From Acidobacteriota bacterium (GTDB lineage: Bacteria > Acidobacteriota > Terriglobia > Terriglobales > SCQP01), in assembly GCA_021818955.1 (NCBI GenBank), contig JAKASR010000029.1, positions 1-45,758 on the forward strand: 45,758 nucleotides of DNA, written 5' to 3'. Within the stretch, counting starts at the first letter, position 1. Every line of letters begins with the position of its first letter. The notes beneath the pieces were generated by a model, which made no database searches, was not told the DNA's origin, and worked only from the letters and a program-made list of their open reading frames with translations. Shown here in pieces: positions 1-7,604 of this stretch. A program made the translations under genes and the position numbers.

Positions 1-294
1 CGAGGCAGGAGGGAGGCCGCCTCGGAGCTGCTGCCGCGAGTGCACTTGGTGATCTCTCTGCTCAAACGCTGGCTGCTGGGGACGCATCAGGGCGCAGTCA
101 GCCATCGTCATTTGGACGATTACCTGGTCGAATTCACATTCCGCTTCAACCGTCGAAGGTCCCGAAGCCGCGGTAAGCTCTTTTTCCGCTTGGCGCAACT
201 GGCCGTCACCATTGAGCCGATCACTGAGCGCCAACTCATTCATCGTCATACCAATGCCGCTGCGTCAAAACCACAATCCCTTGGGGCCTGGTGA
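1..294 (+). CDS. ISXO2-like transposase, C-terminal part (cut by window edge)
   Basis: The frame is open from base 1 to the TGA at 292-294, so the gene starts upstream of the window; the GTG at 40 is an internal codon, not the start. The visible 97 residues carry the end of the ISXO2-like (IS1595 family) DDE domain: the stretch LLPRVHLVISLLKRWLLGTH, then QGAVSHRHLDDYLVEFTFRF and the RRRSRSRGKLFFRLAQLAV tail. This family moves DNA by cut-and-paste or copy-paste transposition. The reading frame is intact as far as visible. The C-terminus continues to the candidate terminal repeat with hardly any spacer, as is usual for compact insertion sequences. Family assignment is confident; activity cannot be judged. 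Confidence 0.8.
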   Translation, partial: RGRREAASELLPRVHLVISLLKRWLLGTHQGAVSHRHLDDYLVEFTFRFNRRRSRSRGKLFFRLAQLAVTIEPITERQLIHRHTNAAASKPQSLGAW

Positions 295-308
295 GTCAAC
301 CGGATACC
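1..308 (+). mobile_element. 3' end of an IS1595-family (ISXO2-like) insertion sequence
   Basis: The left edge of the window lies inside an insertion sequence. Seen: the C-terminal part of an ISXO2-type transposase up to 294, and at 291-308 a sequence whose reverse complement, GGGTATCCGGTTGACTCA, begins with GGG like the ends of this family. I infer that this is the right terminal repeat. The left end lies outside the window, so neither the pairing of the ends nor a target-site duplication can be tested. The element abuts the 3' end of the CgeB-type operon, so it may mark the border of a rearranged or acquired region. Confidence 0.6.
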
Positions 309-362
309 CACCTCGTGAAAAATGAAGGACCGAAACTAAGCACGAGCCGTGATCGAGGGCTA

Positions 363-400
363 ATAATTAATCAAGCTATGTCACGCCTTTGATAAATTAT
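363..400. repeat. AT-rich imperfect stem-loop between the IS end and the CgeB-type operon
   Basis: ATAATTAATC at 363-372 faces GATAAATTAT at 391-400, giving a 10-bp inverted repeat with one mismatch and an 18-base loop. It lies just beyond the stop codon of the last glycosyltransferase gene (453, read leftward), in an AT-rich island within GC-rich sequence. It could work as a weak transcription stop for that operon. Otherwise the 295-452 stretch holds no gene that I can support. Confidence 0.3.
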
Positions 401-452
401 TCGAAAATATGGGGATGCTGCTGTTTTTGAAGAACCTGTGGATTCGCCGTTT

Positions 453-1547
453 CTACATGGCTTGGGGCAAGGCGTGGGAGCAGGCGCTTTCCAGAGCCGC
501 CAACAGTTCCGCAGCGCGATGGCGGCCGGTATGAGATTCGAAGACCCGCGCCCGGGCCGCCGCGCGAAGCTGGGTAAGAGGATCGCGGGAGCGCAGGATT
601 TCGAGCATTTCACCAGTCTCGGAGGCAACCAGAATCTCAACCCCCGGCTGGAAAAAGCTATCCAGCCCTGGCCAGGGATCGCTGACGATGACAGCGCCGC
701 AAGCGGCGGCTTCAAACAAGCGGATGGAGGGCGAATAGCCCGCTTCGACCATAGCCTGGCGGGTCAGATTCAAGCAGAACCGGCTGCTGGCATAAAGCCC
801 GCGGTGATCGCGAGGGTAGAGGTGAATGACATGCCTCACATTGGGGGGCCACTGGGCGGCATCGGGATAGAGCGGGCCGGCGATCAGGAAGCGGGCCTGC
901 GGCAACTGGCGCGCTGGCGCGAGCAGCAGCCGTTTGAGCTTGGACTGGCGGTCGGGAGTATAGGTGCCCATATAGCTGAGGTCATTTGAGAGTTGCGGGG
1001 CAAAAGTCTCTCCGGCGCGGGCAGGGTAATAAACCTCCGGATCGAAGCTGCAATACAGCGGCACGGCTTGGCGGGTGCCAAAGCAGCGCGCCAGCTCAGC
1101 CAACAACGGCCCACCGGTAAAACTGAAATAGGCATCCAGCGCCGGAATGTGCTCAGGGCGGAGGTATTCGCAAACTCCGCGGCGCAGCGCATCCAGAGTA
1201 ATTGGCGTATCGATATCGTAAAAGGCGATCCGGGGATGGTCGGCGGCAAGCAAGGTGTCGAGCAACACGGTGGCGTGCGGAGTAAAGCTGCCCACCAGGA
1301 CGGCATCGGCATCCAATACGGCGGAGCGCGCGGCCGCCAGCATCTGAGCGCGGGTTTCGAGCAGGTACAACTCGCAAAAGCCGGGGTGAGGCAGATCGCG
1401 GTTGGATTGATACCATTCCTGCTGGAGTTCGTAGAATACCGCCTGATGACCGAGCTGGCGCCAACCGCTCAGTAACGAGCGATAAGTTACGGCATGGCCA
1501 TTGCCCCAGGAGGACGAGAGAGTCAAGCCAAAAATCGCCAGCCGCAT
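453..1547 (-). CDS. CgeB-like glycosyltransferase (third of three)
   Basis: Predicted cytoplasmic glycosyltransferase of 364 residues with the CgeB architecture. The N-terminal Rossmann half opens with MRLAIFGLTLSSSWGNGHA and the C-terminal half is of the Glyco_trans_1_2 type (PF13524). The latter carries GYSPSIRLFEAAACGAVIVS followed by DPWPGLDSFFQPG, the nucleotide-sugar-binding loop of GT-B enzymes with the conserved Glu of FEAAACG. Its start at 1547 shares one base with the stop of the preceding gene, so translation is probably coupled. It is the last gene of a five-gene minus-strand operon. Donor and acceptor sugars cannot be read from sequence. Its similarity to the two upstream neighbours suggests tandem duplication followed by specialisation for successive sugar additions. 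Confidence 0.8.
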   Translation of the reverse strand: MRLAIFGLTLSSSWGNGHAVTYRSLLSGWRQLGHQAVFYELQQEWYQSNRDLPHPGFCELYLLETRAQMLAAARSAVLDADAVLVGSFTPHATVLLDTLLAADHPRIAFYDIDTPITLDALRRGVCEYLRPEHIPALDAYFSFTGGPLLAELARCFGTRQAVPLYCSFDPEVYYPARAGETFAPQLSNDLSYMGTYTPDRQSKLKRLLLAPARQLPQARFLIAGPLYPDAAQWPPNVRHVIHLYPRDHRGLYASSRFCLNLTRQAMVEAGYSPSIRLFEAAACGAVIVSDPWPGLDSFFQPGVEILVASETGEMLEILRSRDPLTQLRAAARARVFESHTGRHRAAELLAALESACSHALPQAM

Positions 1548-2674
1548 TAAGCCGCCTCAATCAGCCAGGGCTGGTGCGGGCGAGCCCCGCGCCGAATCAG
1601 AATCGATTCCGCCAGGCGGGCGCGTTGCTCGTAGCTGTGCTCCAGGAGCGCGCGACGGTGCATGCGCTCGCCCATCTGACGCGCACGCTCGGGGGTCAGC
1701 GTTTGCAGCAGTGACTGTAGTTGCAGCCTATCTTCAATCTGGAATATTTCCTCGCCTGGAGAGAAAAACTGTTCCAGCCCATCCCAGTGATCGCTGATCA
1801 CACAAGCCGCGGCGCCGGCGGCTTCGAAGATCCGGGTGGGGGGAGAGTAGCCGTAATCGGCCATTGAGCTGCGATTGATATTCAAAACGGTTTCCGCGGA
1901 GGAGTTGGCGACGTTGTGGTCGGCACAGCCGACATGTCCGGCATAGATGACATTGGCGGGCATCGGAAGGTCACGCCAGCCTTCCCCTCCGAGTAAAAAG
2001 GTGAATTGCGGTAGCGCCCGCGCGGTCTGGAAGAAGAAGCGCTGGACGCGTTCCTCGCGATCGGGCAGGCGGTGGCCGAGAAAGGACATCTTAGCGCGCC
2101 AGCGCGAATCGGGCGAGACCGGGAAATGGGTTTCCGGATCCAAGCCGTTGTAGATGGGATAGCAGGCGCGGGCGCCCAAGGCGAGATATTCGCGGATGAC
2201 CCGCGCGCCGCCGCCGTAGGTTAACACCAGGTCATAGTCGGGTAGGCATTTAAGCAGCCGGGCATCGCGGCGACTCCAGAGATCGCTTAAAGTTGCGGGC
2301 GAATCCACATCCCAGTACACCGCCAAGCGGCGATCTTCCCCGGCGGCGCGGGCGGCTTCGATCAGAGCGCCATCCAGGAATGCGTCTTCCACTCCGATGC
2401 CGCTGTGCTTGATCAGCACATCGGCTTGGGCGGCGGCGGCCAGACAGCGCTCCAATTCGGCGTGATTGCGATAGATGACGGAAGTGGCGTAAGGCGCCCG
2501 CTCGATATCGCGGTGGCGCTGGCGCTCGAAGGCGTCGGGCTCATAAAAGACGATCTCATGACCGCGGACATGCAGGTATTTATAGATGCCCCGGTAATAA
2601 GTGGCGGCGCCGTTCCAATAGCTGGACAGCAAGCTGGAGCCAAAGACGTGCAGCTTCAGCCTTATGCGGCGCAC
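1547..2674 (-). CDS. CgeB-like glycosyltransferase (second of three)
   Basis: Predicted GT-B glycosyltransferase of 375 residues and a paralogue of both flanking genes. The N-terminus (LHVFGSSLLSSYWNGAATYY) resembles the SSWGNGHA region of the next gene. The C-terminal PF13524-type domain has GYSPPTRIFEAAGAAACVIS followed by DHWDGLEQFFSPGEEI. The start at 2674 lies 13 bases inside the upstream gene, and the stop overlaps the next start by one base, which points to a translationally coupled polycistron. The ATG used here precedes MRRIRLKLHVFG; a start a few codons later is possible. The usual Cys/Gly-rich FEALACG loop reads FEAAGAAAC here, so the donor pocket may differ from the sisters. The specific sugar is unknown. 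Confidence 0.8.
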   Translation of the reverse strand: MRRIRLKLHVFGSSLLSSYWNGAATYYRGIYKYLHVRGHEIVFYEPDAFERQRHRDIERAPYATSVIYRNHAELERCLAAAAQADVLIKHSGIGVEDAFLDGALIEAARAAGEDRRLAVYWDVDSPATLSDLWSRRDARLLKCLPDYDLVLTYGGGARVIREYLALGARACYPIYNGLDPETHFPVSPDSRWRAKMSFLGHRLPDREERVQRFFFQTARALPQFTFLLGGEGWRDLPMPANVIYAGHVGCADHNVANSSAETVLNINRSSMADYGYSPPTRIFEAAGAAACVISDHWDGLEQFFSPGEEIFQIEDRLQLQSLLQTLTPERARQMGERMHRRALLEHSYEQRARLAESILIRRGARPHQPWLIEAA

Positions 2675-3789
2675 AGAGCCTCCAGTTGCTGGGCGCGATG
2701 GCGGCAGGTATGCCGTTGCAAGACGGTATCACGACCCTGGCTGGCGAGTTCGACGCGGCAACGGTCATCGCGTAAAAGCTCGGCGAGCATGGCGGTCATT
2801 TCGGCGCCGTCGCGCGCCATCCAGTAATCTCGGCCCGCCTGGAACAAGCCTTCGCGGTCTTCCCAGGGGCTCGAAACCAGCGCGATACCGCAAGCCAGGG
2901 CTTCAAAGACGCGAATCGTTGGAATGCCGCTCAAGCCATTGGCGTAAGTTTGGCGGGGAATATGAACACTGGCGCAGGCGGCGCCGTAAACTTCCACGGC
3001 GCGCAGATTAGGCAGATAGCCGGCATAACGAATGCCGGAGCGATCCATTTCTCCGCGAGCCCAGTCGGGATAACGGACGCCATGCGCCAAAAAACGGTAT
3101 TGCGGCAGGTGGCTGGCAGGCAGCAGAAGAAACTCGCGAATCTGGCGAGTCCGTTCCTCATCGCCCCAGTTGCCGATCCAGACGACTTCGGCCCGAGGCT
3201 CGGCGGAGGGCGCCAGAGGGCGAAATACGGTTTCATCGGCGGCTTCGTGAAAGCAGTAGGCGCGACAGACGCCAAAGCGGGTGAGATAAAGCTGGCGCAA
3301 GCTCTCGCCAAAGGCTAAAACCGCATCAAACTCGCGCAAGGGAAAACGCGCGATCGCTTCCGGTTGGCTGTAGCCGCGATGATGGGTGTCGAGCAGGAAT
3401 AATTGAAAGCCCAGGCGGCGGCGCAGCCGCGCCAGCACTTCCCCCAACTCCGGTTCGTTCCATTCATGCAGCAGCACGACCGCGGTCTCGCGTAGACGGC
3501 GGCTGAGCCAGTCTTCGGCGATTTCCGGCCAGCGGCGGGCGCAAGGATAAAACTCGGGGCGCAATTCCGGATAATGACGGCGAAAATCCTGGATGGCGCT
3601 GAGGGCGACGACCGGTTCTTCGGCAAACAATTGCGCCAGCGACCAGGCGCCCCAATTTCCCGGTTGTCCCTCGAAAGCCTGCACCTGGTGTCCGCGCGCG
3701 ATCAACGCGCGCGCCAGGCCGCGCAGGAAATGGGCATTGCCGTGATTCCAATCGGAAAGCCAGGAATGAGCGAAGATGGCTAGGCGCAT
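2662..3789 (-). CDS. CgeB-like glycosyltransferase (first of three)
   Basis: Predicted GT-B glycosyltransferase of 375 residues. I place the start at 3789 (MRLAIFAHSWLSDWNHGNAH) because the paralogue at 1547 begins with the same MRLAIF motif and this start overlaps the upstream stop by 10 bases. A longer open frame to 3936 would run through the end of the GT4 gene and has no family similarity. The C-terminal half carries IPTIRVFEALACGIALVSSP followed by WEDREGLFQAGRDYW, the PF13524 signature. All three CgeB-like proteins share the pattern of a W, a D/G pair and a [L]FFxPG-like loop after the motif. Likely role: one transfer step in building a surface or storage glycan. The acceptor is not known. 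Confidence 0.8.
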   Translation of the reverse strand: MRLAIFAHSWLSDWNHGNAHFLRGLARALIARGHQVQAFEGQPGNWGAWSLAQLFAEEPVVALSAIQDFRRHYPELRPEFYPCARRWPEIAEDWLSRRLRETAVVLLHEWNEPELGEVLARLRRRLGFQLFLLDTHHRGYSQPEAIARFPLREFDAVLAFGESLRQLYLTRFGVCRAYCFHEAADETVFRPLAPSAEPRAEVVWIGNWGDEERTRQIREFLLLPASHLPQYRFLAHGVRYPDWARGEMDRSGIRYAGYLPNLRAVEVYGAACASVHIPRQTYANGLSGIPTIRVFEALACGIALVSSPWEDREGLFQAGRDYWMARDGAEMTAMLAELLRDDRCRVELASQGRDTVLQRHTCRHRAQQLEALCAA

Positions 3790-4931
3790 GGCGTTTCCGC
3801 GATTTCCGCCCGGGCGGGCGTGGGCGCGCCGTGCGCCAGCGCCTGACAATACAGGTGTAAATATTTTTTCGCCATGCGGGAGGAGTGGTAGCGCTCGATG
3901 GCAAGCCGGCGGGCGGCTGTGGCGGCACGATCGCATTGCGCGGGAGCCGCGGCCAGGGAGGCCAGAATGTGTTCTAGCGCCGGACGGGCATCGGGATGAG
4001 GCGGGGGCGGGAAATAGTAGGCGGTATCGCCCCAGATTTCGCGCTGGCTTTCAATGTCGGCCAGCACCAGCGCGCAACCGGCCAGTGCCGCTTCCAGCGC
4101 TGATAATCCGAACGGCTCATAACGGGCGCACCCGATGAACAGGCGCGCGCGTTCGAGCAAATCGAGCCGGCCGGCGGAATTCAATTCGCCCAGGAAGCGC
4201 ACCTCCGGCGACTGCGGCAGGGTGGGAGCGGCGCCATTTTCCGGATGCCGCAACGAGCCGGCCACCTCAATTGGAATTGGCCATTTCCACTGTCCCAGCC
4301 AGGCCAGTTGCTTGGCGTCATCCCACACCCGCCCCATAGCGGCGGCCAGATTCTGCTTGACGGGCGCCGGCCGGTTTTCCGCGGCTGCGCGGCCATTGGA
4401 AATAATCACGACGGGCCGGCTGCAGCTATAGCTCTGGCGCAAGTCGCGGTCGACCGCCCGCGTTGGCGCCACCACTTGGCCGGCATTCGCAAGCGCCCGC
4501 AACACCAACCCGCGGTACCAAGCGTGAAATTTATCCGGAGGCGGTGCCATCTGCCGCACATGCCGCCACCAGGAAACTACATCGCTATGGACGGTGAGGA
4601 CCGTGGGATAGCTATTTTCACCGCAGGCAAAAGCAAAATGGTTGGCGTGAACCAGATCCACACGTAGTTCGGCGGCTAACCACGCAAGATGGCGCTGCGC
4701 CTCAGCGGTGTCCCGCTCGGCGGCTTGCATCCATTCCAGGCGCCACGGCAGGGTATAAAGGGGAATATCCGCATGCTCCAACTCGCGCAAATTTTCGGTC
4801 GAGGGCTTTGGACCCAAGCTGACCAAGGTGACCCGGCAGCCCTGTTTCCGCAGTTGCTGGCTTAATTCGAGAGTGAAAGTCCAAATTCCACCCCAGGTAT
4901 CGGTCGTGAGCAGAATATGGAGTGTTTGCAT
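3780..4931 (-). CDS. GT4-type glycosyltransferase
   Basis: Predicted retaining glycosyltransferase with the GT-B fold, 383 residues. The start is taken at 4931 (MQTLHILLTTDTWGGIWTFT), where the typical glycosyltransferase-4 N-terminal strand and glycine loop begin; an ATG 12 codons upstream is possible but overlaps the preceding gene. The C-terminal Glycos_transf_1 domain contains RYEPFGLSALEAALAGCALV, the classical E-x7-E motif that binds the nucleotide-sugar donor. This is the second gene of the operon, 13 bases after the glycosidase-like gene and overlapping the first CgeB-like gene. A GT4 enzyme followed by three CgeB-like enzymes suggests four successive transfers onto one acceptor. Membrane anchors and signal peptides are absent, so it should act in the cytoplasm. 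Confidence 0.8.
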   Translation of the reverse strand: MQTLHILLTTDTWGGIWTFTLELSQQLRKQGCRVTLVSLGPKPSTENLRELEHADIPLYTLPWRLEWMQAAERDTAEAQRHLAWLAAELRVDLVHANHFAFACGENSYPTVLTVHSDVVSWWRHVRQMAPPPDKFHAWYRGLVLRALANAGQVVAPTRAVDRDLRQSYSCSRPVVIISNGRAAAENRPAPVKQNLAAAMGRVWDDAKQLAWLGQWKWPIPIEVAGSLRHPENGAAPTLPQSPEVRFLGELNSAGRLDLLERARLFIGCARYEPFGLSALEAALAGCALVLADIESQREIWGDTAYYFPPPPHPDARPALEHILASLAAAPAQCDRAATAARRLAIERYHSSRMAKKYLHLYCQALAHGAPTPARAEIAETPCA

Positions 4932-4944
4932 ACGCGCCCTCCGC

Positions 4945-5874
4945 TCAGACCGGCTGCAGATCGACATCCGCCGCGGCGGTTGCTGGCAGAGCTTTAGGCC
5001 GGCAATAACGCTGGGCTACCCACCCGGCAAACCGGGCAAATTCCTGAGTATTGAGCGGGGGACTATTATGCACAGGCAGAATGCCGAAGTGCTCGGGGGT
5101 ATAACACAAAGTCAATGTGATTTCAAAATCCGCGAGCTGGCTCATTTGGCGATCGAACCAGGCTTCGGCGCCGGGACGATACCAATCGGCCCAGCTCAGG
5201 CCTGTCCGTAGCTTGCGCACGCCAAGCCGGTGCAAATAGCCAATCGCCGGTTGCAGGCGATGATCATCAAAATGAAACCACTGGCAAATGCCCATGCCGG
5301 CGGGGAAGTGATAGAACGCCGGCTTGTAATTACCATCGGCGCGGATTAAGCCCATATAGTAATGACGGTAATAAGCACTACCCTCGTTTTCGCGGTGGCG
5401 AGTGGTCGCGGCCCAAGTCGGAGGCAAGTCCATGAGGCTATACCAAAACAGCCGCTCGACACGATGCAGAAGCAATTGCGCCGTTGTTTTTAGGCCAAAC
5501 ACCTGAACTTCCTCGGCCCCGAACGAAGAACAACCGGCTTCGGTCACCCAAACCGGATGGCTACAGGCTTTTTTGATGGATTCGATTTGGCGCGGCCATT
5601 CGTGAATATTCCAGTGGTTCCAGTCGAGAGGAAATCCGTGGACGGCGACAATATCAATGTTTTCCAGGGCGCCATGGCTATCGAGCAGGCGAACGAAGGA
5701 TGGATCAATGGGGGATATGCCGCCCAGCACAATCCGCAACCCCGGCGCCTGGCGGCGTACCTCGGCGGCCGCCTCCTTCAGCAGGCGGGAGTAAATCTCC
5801 CAGTCCTTGTCCAACTGGAAATCCCAGTGTGAGAGGTTATTCGGCTCGTTCCAAAGCATCAGGGCTTCGACCAT
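4945..5874 (-). CDS. TIM-barrel glycoside-hydrolase-like protein with permuted domain order
   Basis: 309 residues from ATG 5874; the frame stays open to 6054, but the extra 60 residues show no family character. Catalytic-type motifs sit far forward: LMLWNEPNNL puts the presumed acid/base Glu at residue 10, and VWVTEAG puts the presumed nucleophile at residue 112. In clan GH-A barrels these mark strands 4 and 7. The segment from residue 194 (GMGICQWFHFDD, LRTGLSWADWYRPG, TLTLCYTPEHFGI) reads like strands 1 to 3, which normally come first. So the order is strands 4-8 then 1-3. No signal peptide is visible. It heads the glycosyltransferase operon, 13 bases before the GT4 gene. It could trim or sense a lipid-linked glycan intermediate, or be a non-hydrolytic transferase. 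I vaguely recall similar proteins beside other CgeB clusters but cannot verify this. Confidence 0.65.
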   Translation of the reverse strand: MVEALMLWNEPNNLSHWDFQLDKDWEIYSRLLKEAAAEVRRQAPGLRIVLGGISPIDPSFVRLLDSHGALENIDIVAVHGFPLDWNHWNIHEWPRQIESIKKACSHPVWVTEAGCSSFGAEEVQVFGLKTTAQLLLHRVERLFWYSLMDLPPTWAATTRHRENEGSAYYRHYYMGLIRADGNYKPAFYHFPAGMGICQWFHFDDHRLQPAIGYLHRLGVRKLRTGLSWADWYRPGAEAWFDRQMSQLADFEITLTLCYTPEHFGILPVHNSPPLNTQEFARFAGWVAQRYCRPKALPATAAADVDLQPV

Positions 5875-6095
5875 GCAGCCGTGCACCTTCAGGAAAGATA
5901 GGCGGGGCCATGACGCACCCGCATCAGCACTTAACGATGCCGGCCAGTGTAGGAAGTTTGTTCGTATTCGGCTGAAATCGGGACATTTTCGGGAAATTGA
6001 TCGGGATAAACCACGATCAGTCAGCATTAGCAGGGTGAACCGCGCGCCATGCAATATGCTAATTTTAAAATGGCAATGTAGGCTCGCTCTTTCCC

Positions 6096-7604
6096 TTGAG
6101 CAATATCGATGAAGCTCGCCGCAGGCTGGTCACCGTGCTGGGCGCGGATGCCGTGGTATGGGACGGCATTGGGCGCATGCTTTATGAGTACGACGGCGGC
6201 GTGGATCGCGCTGTGCCGGACCTGATCGCTTTTCCGGCCAATGAAGCCGATGTAGTGGTAATAGCCCGGATCGCTACGGAAAGCGGGCTGCCGCTAATTC
6301 CGCGCGGGGCCGGAACCGGCTTGAGCGGCGGCGCAATCGCACGCGAAGGCGGAATTGTGGTGGCCTTTAATCGGATGCGAAAGATCCGGCGGCTGGATTA
6401 TGAAAATGCCCGGGCCATAGTCGAACCCGGAGTAGTCAACCTGGAGTTATCGCAAACCACAGCGCCGGCCGGATATATATTCGTCCCTGATCCCTCCAGC
6501 CAGCAGGCATGCACGATTGGCGGCAATGTAGCCGAGAACAGCGGCGGGCCGCATACCCTGGCCTATGGGGTTACGGTCAACCACATCACCGGGTTGCGCG
6601 CAGTGCTGGCGGATGGACGCGTGGTCTCGACCGGCGGTTTAGCCAATGACATCCCCGGTTATGACCTGACCGGAACCCTGGTGGGCTCGGAAGGCACAAT
6701 GGCGATGGTGACGGCTATTGCCGCCAAGTTGACTCGCCTGCCGGAGGCGGTGCGCACGCTTTTGGCTGTCTATGCGCGGATTGAATCCGCCGCCGATACC
6801 GTCTCCGCGGTTACGGCGGCGGGAATTACTCCGGCCGCGATGGAAATGCTCGACGGCTTCACGCTCCGCGCGGTGGAGGCGTACATACACGCCGGTTATC
6901 CGCTCGATGCCGCCGCGGTGTTGTTGATCGAACTGGAAGGACTGAAAGAAGAAGTTGCAAGCCAGGCGGAAGAGGTGCTGCGAATTTGCCGGGAAAGCGG
7001 TGCGGCGGAAGTACGGCTGGCGCGCGACGCGGAAGACCGCGCCCGCTTATGGAAAGGCCGCAAACATGCCTTTGGGGCGGTGGGACGGATCAGCCCGAAC
7101 TTTTATGTCATGGATGGCGTCATCCCCCGCACCCGCATCGCGGATGTTTTGCGTGACGGCGACCATATCGGCCGGCACTATCAATTGCGGATCGGCAATA
7201 TTTTTCATGCCGGGGACGGCAATCTGCACCCATTGGTTTTCTACGACGGGCGGCAAGCGGGCGAGTTGGATCGGGCCATTGCCGCCAGCCGGGAAATCAT
7301 CCGCTTATGCGTCGAAGCCGGCGGTTCGATTTCGGGTGAACACGGCGTGGGCATGGAAAAAGATGAGCTGATGCCGTGGATGTTCTCCGAAGCCGATCTG
7401 GATTTTATGCGTCAATTGCGCGCGGTCTGGAATCCGGAGGGGCGGCTGAATCCCGGCAAATTACTGCCTGCGCGCGCCTGCCGGGAAACACGGGATGGCG
7501 GGCCCGGCGGCTTGCGGATGGCCGCCGGCCAGGATGATGGGGATCGTTCGGATCAGCCGCGTAGCGCGGCGGCCGCCGGCCAGCAGCAAACGGAGCCGCG
7601 ATGA
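6096..7604 (+). CDS. glcD: Glycolate oxidase, FAD-binding subunit GlcD
   Basis: Catalytic flavoprotein subunit of glycolate (2-hydroxy-acid) oxidase, which turns glycolate into glyoxylate and passes electrons to the membrane quinone pool through GlcE/GlcF. Residues 40-220 form the PCMH-type FAD domain with LIPRGAGTGLSGGAIA, DPSSQQACTIGGNVAENSGG and GTLVGSEGTMAMVT. The C-terminal FAD-oxidase-C domain contains GNIFHAGDGNLHPLVFYD and GGSISGEHGVGMEKDEL, with the conserved His of GDGNLHP and GEHGVG. Length of 502 matches the family. The start is a TTG with no clear ribosome binding site; an in-frame TAG shortly upstream rules out a longer protein. The last 35 residues are low-complexity. The stop overlaps the glcE start (ATGA). 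Confidence 0.93.
   Translation: MSNIDEARRRLVTVLGADAVVWDGIGRMLYEYDGGVDRAVPDLIAFPANEADVVVIARIATESGLPLIPRGAGTGLSGGAIAREGGIVVAFNRMRKIRRLDYENARAIVEPGVVNLELSQTTAPAGYIFVPDPSSQQACTIGGNVAENSGGPHTLAYGVTVNHITGLRAVLADGRVVSTGGLANDIPGYDLTGTLVGSEGTMAMVTAIAAKLTRLPEAVRTLLAVYARIESAADTVSAVTAAGITPAAMEMLDGFTLRAVEAYIHAGYPLDAAAVLLIELEGLKEEVASQAEEVLRICRESGAAEVRLARDAEDRARLWKGRKHAFGAVGRISPNFYVMDGVIPRTRIADVLRDGDHIGRHYQLRIGNIFHAGDGNLHPLVFYDGRQAGELDRAIAASREIIRLCVEAGGSISGEHGVGMEKDELMPWMFSEADLDFMRQLRAVWNPEGRLNPGKLLPARACRETRDGGPGGLRMAAGQDDGDRSDQPRSAAAAGQQQTEPR

Noticed and set aside
438-989. Plus-strand frame opposite the third CgeB-like gene
   Set aside because: Antisense shadow without recognisable domain, and no ribosome site.
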